NCBI GenBank assembly: GCA_049642385.1
Contig: JBAROU010000241.1
Span: forward strand, 1-15,094
Length of the DNA stretch: 15,094 bases
From: JBAROU01 sp049642385
Lineage (GTDB): Bacteria; Chloroflexota; Dehalococcoidia; DSTF01; RBG-16-68-14
Reading direction: 5' to 3'
Within the stretch, counting starts at the first letter, position 1. Every line of letters starts with the position of its first letter. A program made the translations under genes and the position numbers. Below are positions 1 to 5,710 of this stretch, in pieces. The notes under the pieces were generated by a model. It was not told the origin of the DNA. It ran no database searches and saw only the letters and a program-made list of their open reading frames with translations.

Positions 1-593
1 TCGGCGCCGCGCGCAACCCGCACCGAACGCACCGACTCAGGCCCAGCGTTCTCGCCGGCGTGGGGTGCGGCGCGCAGCCCGCGGCGGCGCGCTTCGGCAA
101 ACACATCGACGAAGGGGTCGTTCGTAAAACCCTCCTCCGGCCCGCCCAGGCCGACACCGACGAAGCCAGGTAATTCCATGACCACGTCCAGCGCGGGCAA
201 CGCTAGCTCAGTTGGCATGAGACGGCCCAACCCAAGCACGAGGCGCACGGTCACGTCGCGCTGCTTTGCCGCCTCCTCCGCCGCCTCCGCGATGCGGTGG
301 CGGGCGCCCCGTGTCGGCGCCGGGCTGATCTCGAGCTCGGCGTAGCGCACGCCAGCGCGCGCGGCGTCCTCACAGTACTCGCGCACGAGCCGCGTATAAT
401 CGCCGCGCTTCGTCATCACCTGAGTCGCCACTTGATACAGCTGAACGAAGCTGTTCAGGTCATCGAAGGCGTGCGAGAGCGATATGCCGTCTCGCGCGCA
501 GAACTCTTCGAGCGTGGCAGGGCGCACCGTGCCTTCGAGGTGCACGTGCACCTCGGCTTTCGGGAGGGCCGCGAGGTCATTCAGGACGGACAC
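1..593 (-). CDS. Adenosine deaminase-family metal-dependent deaminase (3' end beyond window)
   Basis: Amidohydrolase-fold deaminase of the adenosine deaminase family, expected to hydrolyse the 6-amino group of adenosine or a related purine nucleoside in the cytoplasm. My translation from GTG at 593 starts VSVLNDLAALPKAEVHVHLE. The HVHLEGT segment (His16, His18) supplies two metal ligands. PHAGEN near residue 178 supplies the third metal-binding His and the catalytic Glu. About 197 residues are visible, so roughly the last 40% of a usual 330-350 residue protein is missing, including the later catalytic His and Asp residues. The GTG lies one base after the TAA of the acyl-CoA dehydrogenase gene, so it is probably co-transcribed and coupled; I see no clear Shine-Dalgarno. 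The substrate could instead be adenine or aminodeoxyfutalosine (menaquinone pathway), since these subfamilies share the visible motifs. Family assignment is firm, substrate is not. Confidence 0.88.
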   Translation of the reverse strand, partial: MSVLNDLAALPKAEVHVHLEGTVRPATLEEFCARDGISLSHAFDDLNSFVQLYQVATQVMTKRGDYTRLVREYCEDAARAGVRYAELEISPAPTRGARHRIAEAAEEAAKQRDVTVRLVLGLGRLMPTELALPALDVVMELPGFVGVGLGGPEEGFTNDPFVDVFAEARRRGLRAAPHAGENAGPESVRSVRVARGA

Positions 594-594
594 G

Positions 595-1785
595 TTAGCC
601 GCGTGACAAGCCCAAACCGCGCGTGGCGATGATGCTGCGCTGGACTTCGCTCGTGCCGGCGGCGATGGTACTGGCGACGGCGGTCAGATATGCGCGCTCC
701 AGGCGGCCCTTGAGCGGCGCCCACTTGGAGCCCGTCTCGAGGGCGCCATACATACCGAGCAACTGCAAGCCGGTGTGGGCGAGGCGCTGGCTCAACTCCG
801 AGCCGAACAGCTTGCTGATCGACGCCTCGTAGTTGGGGATGACGCCCTGCGACTGCATCCACGGGATGCGATAGGCGATGTAGGTGCCGGTCGCCACCTC
901 GACCGCGCGGTCGGCGAGGCGTATGCGCAGCGCCGGGTTGCGTCGCGCGCTTTCGGGCTGCTCCTGCACGTACGAGACGAGGCGCTCCAGCGTGCGTCGG
1001 CCGCCGGCGTACGCCTGGATGCCGGAGCGTTCGAAGTCGAGCGCGACGGCGACATGGTACCAGCCTCGGTTCAGCTCGCCAACGAGGTTTTCTTTCGGGA
1101 TGCGCACGTTGTCGAAGAACACTTCGTTGAAGCCGCGCTGGCCGGCGATGTTGATCAGCGGCCGGATGGTAATGCCGGGCGCGTCCATGGGCACGACGAA
1201 GGTGCTGACCCCCTTGTGCTTGGGCGCCTCGGGGTCGGTGCGCGCGGCGAGCCAGCCCCAGTTCGATCGGTCGGCGATCGAGGTCCAGATCTTCTGGCCG
1301 TTGATCACAAAGTCGTCGCCATCCTCCACGGCGCGCGTCTGGAGCGACGCGAGGTCGGAGCCGGCTTCCGGTTCGGAGTAAAGGGTACACCAGATGTCTT
1401 CGCCGGAGGTGATGCGTGGCAGGTAGCGCTGCTTCTGGTCGTCCGTGCCGTAAAGCATGATCGCCGGGCCGACCCAGGCGACACCCATGCCACCGCCGCC
1501 GGGCGCGGCCTGGTAGGCCATTTCCTCGTTGTAGACGAGCTGCTGCATGTGGGGGGCGTTCAAGCCGCCGTACTCCTTGGGCCAGGCCATCGCCAGCCAC
1601 CTGCGCTCGGCGAGCTTCTTGGTCACGCGACGGTTGAGCTCCCACGTCGAACCGCGGTCGCCTTCGTCGCCCTCGGACGCGCCGTAGGGGTCGGCGCCGT
1701 CCCAGTTGGCGGGCAGCTCCTCGCGCAGGAACGAACGCACCTCCTCGCGGAAGGCTTCGTCTTCGGGCTTGAAGTGAAAATCCAC
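595..1785 (-). CDS. Acyl-CoA dehydrogenase (FadE-like)
   Basis: FAD-dependent acyl-CoA dehydrogenase, 396 residues, a usual length; it would oxidise an acyl-CoA thioester to the 2-enoyl-CoA and pass electrons to ETF. The N-terminal helical domain runs to about 120. The beta domain carries YSEPEAGSDLASL (136-148), the flavin/substrate-binding signature, and INGQKIWTS (161-169). The C-terminal helical domain ends with IAAGTSEVQRSIIA, typical of FadE proteins acting on bulky or steroid-type substrates. In that ending the usual YEGT glutamate of short/medium-chain enzymes is absent. A glutamate in LDFERS (Glu252) sits where isovaleryl-CoA dehydrogenase has its helix-G catalytic base, so it is the likely base (inference). 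The GTG start is set by AAAGGAG six bases upstream, which directly follows the TGA of the DsbA-like gene, so translation is probably coupled. Substrate unknown. Confidence 0.95.
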   Translation of the reverse strand: MDFHFKPEDEAFREEVRSFLREELPANWDGADPYGASEGDEGDRGSTWELNRRVTKKLAERRWLAMAWPKEYGGLNAPHMQQLVYNEEMAYQAAPGGGGMGVAWVGPAIMLYGTDDQKQRYLPRITSGEDIWCTLYSEPEAGSDLASLQTRAVEDGDDFVINGQKIWTSIADRSNWGWLAARTDPEAPKHKGVSTFVVPMDAPGITIRPLINIAGQRGFNEVFFDNVRIPKENLVGELNRGWYHVAVALDFERSGIQAYAGGRRTLERLVSYVQEQPESARRNPALRIRLADRAVEVATGTYIAYRIPWMQSQGVIPNYEASISKLFGSELSQRLAHTGLQLLGMYGALETGSKWAPLKGRLERAYLTAVASTIAAGTSEVQRSIIATRGLGLSRG

Positions 1786-1797
1786 GTCCGGCTCCTT

Positions 1798-2433
1798 TCA
1801 GGAGGTCATGAAAACTGTTGGAGCGAGCTCCGTGGCACCCATGCGACGGGCGACGCTCTCGAACACCTCGTAGTCCTGCGCGCCGGTGATAGGAAACCGT
1901 CGCTCGCCGTCCTCGAAAATGAACGTCGGGGTGCCGGTGTAGCCTTGCTGGCGCGACTCGTCCGTGCGCTCGTCGACGAGGGCCGCGTAGCGTCGCGACT
2001 CCAGCGCTTCACGCAGCTCGTCGGCGTCGACGCCACACGACGCGCCGAGTTCAGACAGCACGTCGAGGTCGCTGATGTCGCGGCCATGGGTGAAGTAGGC
2101 CAAGAACAGCGCGTGGTGAAAGGGATCGAACGCGCCCTGTTCGCGGGCGAACTCCGCCGCTTCGAGCGCGCGATGCGAGTTCGGCACGCGCTCCGGCAGC
2201 TCGAACGGGAGGCCGGCGTCCGCAGCGAGCGGGCGGAAGCGCTCGTAATATGCCGCCGCGACGCCGCCCATCGGCTTGCCCTCGGGTGGGATCTCCGGGT
2301 GTATCTCGAACGGCTGCCACTGAACATTGAGCGCGAAGTTGCGCTGGAGACGCTCGATGCGCGCCATGCCGACGTAGCACCACGGGCAGATGTAGTTGGA
2401 GATGACGGTGACGCGCACGCGAGCGTCAGACAT
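1798..2433 (-). CDS. DsbA/FrnE-family thiol oxidoreductase
   Basis: Thioredoxin-fold protein of the DsbA/FrnE group (211 residues, typical length). The redox motif CPWC is at residues 16-19, directly after the first beta strand (VTVISNYICPWCY). The cis-proline loop is TGTPTF (Pro169), followed by a conserved DGERRFPITGAQ segment. An all-alpha insertion lies between, with a PFEIHPEIPPEG loop typical of FrnE. There is no signal peptide, so it should act in the cytoplasm, as FrnE-type disulfide isomerases and oxidoreductases do. 2-Hydroxychromene-2-carboxylate isomerases share the fold but usually lack CxxC, so the CPWC favours a thiol-disulfide role. The ATG has no convincing Shine-Dalgarno; an extended -10 sequence lies only about ten bases upstream, so the message may be nearly leaderless. 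The stop overlaps the ribosome-binding site of the acyl-CoA dehydrogenase gene. Confidence 0.93.
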   Translation of the reverse strand: MSDARVRVTVISNYICPWCYVGMARIERLQRNFALNVQWQPFEIHPEIPPEGKPMGGVAAAYYERFRPLAADAGLPFELPERVPNSHRALEAAEFAREQGAFDPFHHALFLAYFTHGRDISDLDVLSELGASCGVDADELREALESRRYAALVDERTDESRQQGYTGTPTFIFEDGERRFPITGAQDYEVFESVARRMGATELAPTVFMTS

Positions 2434-2442
2434 GGCGGGGGT

Positions 2443-2451
2443 ATGATAGCA
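2443..2451 (-). promoter_or_regulatory. Extended -10 promoter for the DsbA-like gene
   Basis: On the minus strand the sequence reads TGC-TATCAT, a TGn extended -10 with five of six consensus bases, in the 30-nt gap after the DUF503 gene. No good -35 is present, as is common for extended -10 promoters. A start point about seven bases downstream would fall within a few bases of the ATG at 2433. Prediction from sequence only. Confidence 0.4.
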
Positions 2452-2463
2452 GATGGACGGGAG

Positions 2464-2766
2464 CTAGAGCGCCTGGGTGACCTCTACTTCGTAGTCGAGC
2501 AGTTCGGCGTCCAGGCGGGAGGCGCGGATGAAGGCGACGACGCGCTCGAGCTGCTCATGCGCGTGGCGGCTGTCGTTCGAGACGCAGGTGATGCCGAGCG
2601 TGGCGATCTGCCAGCGGTCGTTGTCGTCCACCTCCGCGACCGCGACGTTGAACTTGTTGCGTACACGCGTCGTAAGTGACCGCAGCACCTGGCGCTTGCC
2701 CTTGAGCGAGCCGTTCTCCGGTAGGCGCAGCACCACGCGACATACGCCGACGGTCATCGATGACAT
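2464..2766 (-). CDS. DUF503 / YlxP-family protein
   Basis: Small cytoplasmic protein of 100 residues matching the DUF503 (YlxP) family in length and pattern: TVGVCRVVLRLPENGSLKGK (5-24), then RNKFNVAVAEVDDNDRWQ, then an ATLGITCVSNDSRHA segment, ending with a LDYEVEV strand. In Firmicutes ylxP sits in the nusA-infB-rbfA operon and is thought to relate to ribosome or RNA biology, but its biochemical role is not established. Here it lies instead 12 nt after scpB, an unusual neighbour. ATG at 2766 follows AGGTCACC; a second in-frame ATG at 2757 (fourth codon) gives the start most homologues show (MTVGV) and could be the true one. Confidence 0.92.
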   Translation of the reverse strand: MSSMTVGVCRVVLRLPENGSLKGKRQVLRSLTTRVRNKFNVAVAEVDDNDRWQIATLGITCVSNDSRHAHEQLERVVAFIRASRLDAELLDYEVEVTQAL

Positions 2767-2778
2767 GAGATTGGTGAC

Positions 2779-3510
2779 CTAGGAACGTTCGGCGTCGGCG
2801 GCCGCCTCGACGCTTTCAGGTTCATCGTCCGCGTCGGCCTGAAGGTCGTCGGCGCGCTCAGACTCACTGTCTTCGTCAGCCAGAACGTCGTCGTCGCTTG
2901 CGGGCTCACCGTCTTCGTTGGCCAGAACGCCGTCGCTTTCTGCTTCGGCGAGGGCGGCCAGCTGCGCTTCATCGAGGGGGAGCGCTGGCAGGTCTTCGGC
3001 GCGCTGGAGGCCGAAGTATTCGAGAAAACGCACGCTGGTGGCGAGCAGCACCGCCCGACCCGGCCCGGGCGCGCGCCCGGCCTCCTCGATTAGCTCGCGA
3101 GCGAGGAGCGTGGCGACAGAGTGGTCAGAGTTCACGCCGCGAACGGACTCGATGGTGCCGCGCGTGACCGGCTGGCGATAGGCGATGATGGCGAGCGTCT
3201 CGAGTGAAGCGCGGGACAGGCGGCCGTGGTCGACCTCAAGGAAGTGCTCGATGTATGGTGCGGCGTCCGGCACAGTCGCGAGCTGCACCTTGTCGCCGAG
3301 GCGCTGGACGAAGAGGCCGCGCCCGTTCGTCGAATCGATCAGCGTTTCGACCGCCTTCTCGATGCCCTGCCGCGGCACGTTGAAGCTCTTCGCGAGCGTG
3401 CCGATATCCTGGGGCTCCTGCGCGACGAAGAGCAGGCTTTCGATCAGCGCCGGCAGCCGCTCAGGGGGCGGCCGGTCGATCGTCTTCTGTGGTTGTTTGG
3501 CTTGCTTCAT
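2779..3510 (-). CDS. scpB: Segregation and condensation protein B
   Basis: ScpB, the winged-helix kleisin-associated subunit that works with ScpA and SMC in chromosome condensation and segregation. Residues about 20-185 hold the two winged-helix domains, with family landmarks LPALIESLLFVAQEP (19-33), SRASLETLAIIAYRQPVTR and the IRGVNSD-like SVRGVNSDHSV, then FLEYFGLQRAEDLPALP. The last 55 residues are an acidic tail of three degenerate 14-residue units (ESDGVLANEDGEPA and two relatives), longer than in most ScpB proteins. The ATG at 3510 lies inside the end of the upstream AmaP-like gene, giving a 50-nt overlap in another frame; no good start occurs later before the conserved domain. The upstream Shine-Dalgarno is weak, so translational coupling is likely. 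No scpA is present in the window, although scpA-scpB are often adjacent. Confidence 0.95.
   Translation of the reverse strand: MKQAKQPQKTIDRPPPERLPALIESLLFVAQEPQDIGTLAKSFNVPRQGIEKAVETLIDSTNGRGLFVQRLGDKVQLATVPDAAPYIEHFLEVDHGRLSRASLETLAIIAYRQPVTRGTIESVRGVNSDHSVATLLARELIEEAGRAPGPGRAVLLATSVRFLEYFGLQRAEDLPALPLDEAQLAALAEAESDGVLANEDGEPASDDDVLADEDSESERADDLQADADDEPESVEAAADAERS
2864..2935 (-). repeat. Imperfect tandem repeat (42-nt period) inside scpB tail
   Basis: Two 30-nt near-copies (2864-2893 and 2906-2935) differ at only a few positions and are spaced 42 nt apart, encoding consecutive 14-residue acidic units; a third, more diverged unit follows toward the C terminus. The repeat explains the unusually long acidic tail of this ScpB and could vary in copy number by slippage. 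Confidence 0.7.
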
Positions 3511-4156
3511 GACTCGATTCTGTAGTGGCGGCGGGGGCGCTGTACGCGGGTGGCTGGGCGCTCGCCGGCGGCGCTAACGGGTCATCCGGCATAGAAGCGG
3601 GTGGGCTCTTGGCAACACGCAGCTCTCGGTAGTGGACCTGCGCGCTGGGCGGTCGGGTGACGGCGACGCCGATGCGGTGGGCCAGCAGTTCGCTGGCGCG
3701 GTTGCACGCCGATTCGACGGTGGCGGCGAGATCGGCCTCCGGCCCGACGTGCAGCTCGAGGCTCACCTCCGCTTTTTCGCCGCGCGCGAGGACGTTCGCC
3801 TGGATGTCTTCCAGCTCAGGCATCTGGCGCAGCTCCGCCTCGATCAGGTGGGCGACCTCCTCCGTCGGGATGCGGGCGTCACTGGAGCCGGCGTTCGATA
3901 CCTTGAGGCTGCCGCCCTCGGGCGGCGCGACCTCCGCGATGACGATGATCACCGCAAGCAGAGCGAGGATGACGCATCCGAGGGTGATCACCATCTTTGC
4001 CGGGGAATCGTTATGGTCCTGCAGGTAGCCGGCGAGGTCTGCGATGCGCTTAATGCTCTCGTCGGGCGCGCCCCAAGCGAGCAGGATGACAATGATAAGG
4101 ACGAAGATCCAGAGAAGGGCCGCCCCGATGATCAGAATGCGGTTCGTCAGATCCAT
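3461..4156 (-). CDS. AmaP/Asp23-like membrane-anchored protein
   Basis: Protein of 231 residues with two N-terminal membrane helices (about 8-28 and 55-76) joined by a short polar loop. A soluble alpha/beta domain follows (about 95-175) with the pattern of alkaline-shock proteins: TEEVAHLIEAELRQMPELED, then EVSLELHVGPEADLAATVES and a final VHYRELRV strand. The last 50 residues are Pro/Ala/Ser/Thr-rich and probably disordered. This layout matches AmaP, the membrane anchor of Asp23/Gls24 in Firmicutes, which is linked to cell-envelope stress, although no separate Asp23 gene is seen here. The ATG follows AGAGG at suitable spacing. It is the first gene after the promoter at 4260-4287 and overlaps scpB by 50 nt. 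The call is by architecture; the sequence match is moderate. Confidence 0.7.
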   Translation of the reverse strand: MDLTNRILIIGAALLWIFVLIIVILLAWGAPDESIKRIADLAGYLQDHNDSPAKMVITLGCVILALLAVIIVIAEVAPPEGGSLKVSNAGSSDARIPTEEVAHLIEAELRQMPELEDIQANVLARGEKAEVSLELHVGPEADLAATVESACNRASELLAHRIGVAVTRPPSAQVHYRELRVAKSPPASMPDDPLAPPASAQPPAYSAPAATTESSHEASQTTTEDDRPAAP

Positions 4157-4259
4157 CCAGCGAACCTCTCGGACGGCGAGATGACCGCCTTGGGTATCGG
4201 ACGCGATACGTCGCGTGTGCGGTCTGGGCCCCGAACGCTATCGATCACAGTTCGCAGCC

Positions 4260-4287
4260 ATCATACCGTATCTCGCGGGGGTGTCAA
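4260..4287 (-). promoter_or_regulatory. Sigma70-type promoter for the AmaP-like/scpB operon
   Basis: On the minus strand a perfect TTGACA (4287-4282) is followed after 16 bases by TATGAT (4265-4260), five of six -10 consensus bases. The predicted start near 4253 leaves a leader of about 97 nt before the ATG at 4156. This is one of the clearest promoters in the window. Confidence 0.7.
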
Positions 4288-4326
4288 CGCACGCGCCCGG
4301 GGGCATCACCGGCCAAACAGGCTTCG

Positions 4327-4354
4327 TTGACAGACCGTTCAAGCCCTATACTGA
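4327..4354 (+). promoter_or_regulatory. Probable promoter for the methyltransferase gene
   Basis: A perfect TTGACA (4327-4332) precedes TATACT (4347-4352), but the spacing is only 14; the alternative hexamer TACTGA (4349-4354) gives spacing 16. It is placed 33 bases before the ATG at 4387, a sensible position. The non-ideal spacing lowers confidence. Confidence 0.45.
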
Positions 4355-4386
4355 ATCGCTTTCGCGAGTGAGGCGTTATTCTGACG

Positions 4387-5220
4387 ATGGTTTCGCTTGG
4401 ACAGGTCCGCCGGGGGTGGGAACGCATCCGCCCTTTCCCACTGCCACGCTATGCCTCAGGTACGCCGATCATCGGCGCTGACCAGCAGCCCAGGCTGGTC
4501 CAGTTCCCGAACGCGATGACGTTCGCGGCGGCAGCGACATCCGGCGAGGCTAATCAGTTCGTCGCGAGCATCATGGAGAAGCTGAGCCCCAGCGCGACGG
4601 CCGAGGGGCAGTACGCCTACTACCGCCTATCGCAAGGGCAGTTCGGGGAGTACTGGCGCTATGCCGACCTGCCGACGGCGCTCTGGGCGGCCGCGACGCT
4701 GATCGACCCGACCAGCTACCTCGAGATCGGCGTACGGCGGGGTCGGAGCGCCGCTGTGCTGGCTGCGATTCGGCCCGACTGCGCGATCTACGGCTTCGAC
4801 CTCTGGGTTGACGATTATGCGGGCGACCCGAATCCTGGGCCGGACTTTGTACGCGAGGAGCTGCGTAAGGTTGGGCATCGAGGAAGCGTGGAGCTGGTTT
4901 CGGGTGATAGCAAGGACACTGTGCCGGCATTCCTGCGCGAGCACCCCACCCTATACTTCGACGTCATTACGGTCGACGGCGACCACTCGCTCATCGGCGC
5001 GGCAACGGACATCGCGAACGCGCTGCCGCGACTCAAGGTCGGAGGCATCCTGCTGTTCGACGATATCGCCCGGGCGCGAATCCTGAAGCGAGTCTGGGCA
5101 AAGGCAGTGAAACGAGATAGCCGCTTCGTAACGTGGGAGTTTACCGACGTTGGTTACGGCATCGGAGCGGCGATCCGCATCGGCGACAAGCCGCTGCTCG
5201 TGGCGATGCGTCCGCGCTAG
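4387..5220 (+). CDS. Class I SAM-dependent methyltransferase (Methyltransf_24-like)
   Basis: A 277-residue protein whose centre is a Rossmann-type methyltransferase domain (about 108-260). Motif I is YLEIGVRRGRSA (111-122), a SAM-binding loop. FDLW (137-140) holds the acidic residue expected to contact the ribose. DVITVDGDHS (192-201) and ILLFDDI (221-227) match the Methyltransf_24 family, which acts on small molecules, lipids or glycans, often beside glycosyltransferase or surface-polysaccharide genes. The substrate cannot be told. The first 60 residues are not recognisable. No strong Shine-Dalgarno precedes the ATG; GAGG lies 13 bases upstream. The gene stands alone on the plus strand between minus-strand neighbours with its own promoter, and ends only 12 bases from the convergent zinc-ribbon gene. 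Confidence 0.88.
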   Translation: MVSLGQVRRGWERIRPFPLPRYASGTPIIGADQQPRLVQFPNAMTFAAAATSGEANQFVASIMEKLSPSATAEGQYAYYRLSQGQFGEYWRYADLPTALWAAATLIDPTSYLEIGVRRGRSAAVLAAIRPDCAIYGFDLWVDDYAGDPNPGPDFVREELRKVGHRGSVELVSGDSKDTVPAFLREHPTLYFDVITVDGDHSLIGAATDIANALPRLKVGGILLFDDIARARILKRVWAKAVKRDSRFVTWEFTDVGYGIGAAIRIGDKPLLVAMRPR

Positions 5221-5232
5221 CCGTCGACAGCG

Positions 5233-5358
5233 TCAGGAGCGGCCGGACAGCTTCTGCGCGGCGCGACCGCAGGCGGTGAAGCCACAGACTGGGCAGCAGG
5301 CACAGCCTTCGCCGTAGACCAGAGGGCCTCCGCAGTCGGGGCAACGATGTCGCTTCAT
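5233..5358 (-). CDS. 41-residue zinc-ribbon protein resembling the class II RNR C-terminal domain
   Basis: Short gene encoding 41 residues that begin MKRHRCPDCGGPLVYGEGCA. The cysteine pattern is CPDC (6-9), EGCACC (17-22), CPVCG (22-26) and a final TAC (28-30): two CxxC knuckles, as in a zinc ribbon, plus extra cysteines. The order CPxCG, GPLVY-x-EGC, CPxCG, a hydrophobic-polar step and a final C-G strongly recalls the C-terminal zinc-binding domain of vitamin B12-dependent ribonucleotide reductase (NrdJ), which helps reduce the active site. Here it is free-standing. GAGAGGAGAG directly before the ATG is a strong ribosome-binding site, and a good promoter with two LexA-type boxes lies upstream, so I believe the gene is real. 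The function is unknown; binding zinc and an SOS-linked role in nucleotide metabolism or DNA repair are inferences. Confidence 0.75.
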   Translation of the reverse strand: MKRHRCPDCGGPLVYGEGCACCPVCGFTACGRAAQKLSGRS

Positions 5359-5372
5359 CGCTCTCTCCTCTC

Positions 5373-5384
5373 GTACATGTGTTC
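5373..5384 (-). promoter_or_regulatory. Second, imperfect LexA-type box
   Basis: Minus strand GAAC-ACAT-GTAC, one mismatch from GAAC-N4-GTTC, flanked by A and G as in extended Gram-positive SOS boxes. It lies just downstream of the predicted transcription start and before the ribosome-binding site, a typical second operator position. See the perfect box at 5406-5417. Confidence 0.45.
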
Positions 5385-5396
5385 TTTTCTAGTGGC

Positions 5397-5425
5397 ATGG
5401 TAATAGAACGGGCGTTCTTTGTCAA
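5397..5425 (-). promoter_or_regulatory. Sigma70-type promoter of the zinc-ribbon gene
   Basis: Minus strand TTGACA (5425-5420), exactly 17 bases, then TACCAT (5402-5397), four of six -10 bases. The start point would be near 5390, leaving a leader of roughly 30 nt. The -35 is perfect and the spacing ideal. Confidence 0.65.
5406..5417. promoter_or_regulatory. Perfect GAAC-N4-GTTC box (LexA/SOS-type operator)
   Basis: Inverted repeat GAAC-GGGC-GTTC, extended by matching A and T on each side, placed entirely between the -35 and -10 of the zinc-ribbon promoter. GAAC-N4-GTTC is the core of the LexA (DinR) box in Firmicutes and Actinobacteria. A repressor bound here would block RNA polymerase. No lexA gene is in the window, so the regulator is inferred. 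Confidence 0.6.
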
Positions 5426-5435
5426 GCCTCATTTG

Positions 5436-5576
5436 GGAAGCTTGCGGGCTAAGAAGTTAGAGGTTGGAGGCTGAAGCGCGGCTGGAAGCCGGAGGCTAGG
5501 CGAATTCGGCTGCTAGGAGGGGCCGGTGGTGAGGTTTGAGGCGAAAGGGCCGGGCCTGATGGCTGCCTGCTGACCG
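5436..5576. other. Non-coding spacer with degenerate purine-rich repeats
   Basis: About 140 nt between the SOS-type promoter and the end of the small membrane ORF. It holds two diverged direct copies of a GGYTGGARGCYGRAG-like unit at 5462-5477 and 5480-5495, and no believable ORF or clear terminator. Confidence 0.4.
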
Positions 5577-5693
5577 TTAGGAGGAAAACCAGTCGACGAG
5601 CTGGCGCGCCTTGGCGGCCACCCACTCGATACGCTCGCGGTCGATGAGGAGCAGCGAGCCGACGAGGAAGATACCGAGTCCGAACTCTGCCAC
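5577..5693 (-). CDS. Putative 38-residue single-pass membrane microprotein
   Basis: A GTG at 5693 opens a 38-residue frame (VAEFGLGIFLVGSLLLIDRE then a basic/amphipathic helix ending in DWFSS). Residues 4-17 are a hydrophobic stretch able to span a membrane, followed by a charged helix. It begins 17 bases after the stop of the VOC gene on the same strand and could be its last operon member. There is no good Shine-Dalgarno, and the frame stays open into the end of the VOC gene without a better start. I do not recognise the family. The regular hydrophobic-then-amphipathic layout argues for a real product, but chance is possible. Confidence 0.4.
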   Translation of the reverse strand: MAEFGLGIFLVGSLLLIDRERIEWVAAKARQLVDWFSS

Positions 5694-5710
5694 GGGCTTA
5701 GGATACCACG

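Noticed and set aside
581..1645. Alternative 354-codon minus-strand frame overlapping the acyl-CoA dehydrogenase
   Set aside because: Out of frame with a clearly recognised enzyme; very Arg-rich and without family motifs.
775..2679. Long plus-strand open frame (634 codons) opposite the acyl-CoA dehydrogenase and DsbA-like genes
   Set aside because: It is antisense to two clearly recognised genes, its translation has no recognisable domain and an Arg/Ala/Val/Gly-rich composition typical of high-GC shadow frames.
2783..2790. GAACGTTC palindrome near the scpB stop as another SOS box
   Set aside because: It lacks the four-base spacer of GAAC-N4-GTTC and lies inside the end of scpB, not in a promoter.
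5354..5428. 25-codon ORF just upstream of the zinc-ribbon gene, ending in an ATGA overlap with its start
   Set aside because: It would start upstream of the -10 element of the predicted promoter, has no Shine-Dalgarno, and overlaps both operator boxes; chance is more likely, though the overlap is notable.
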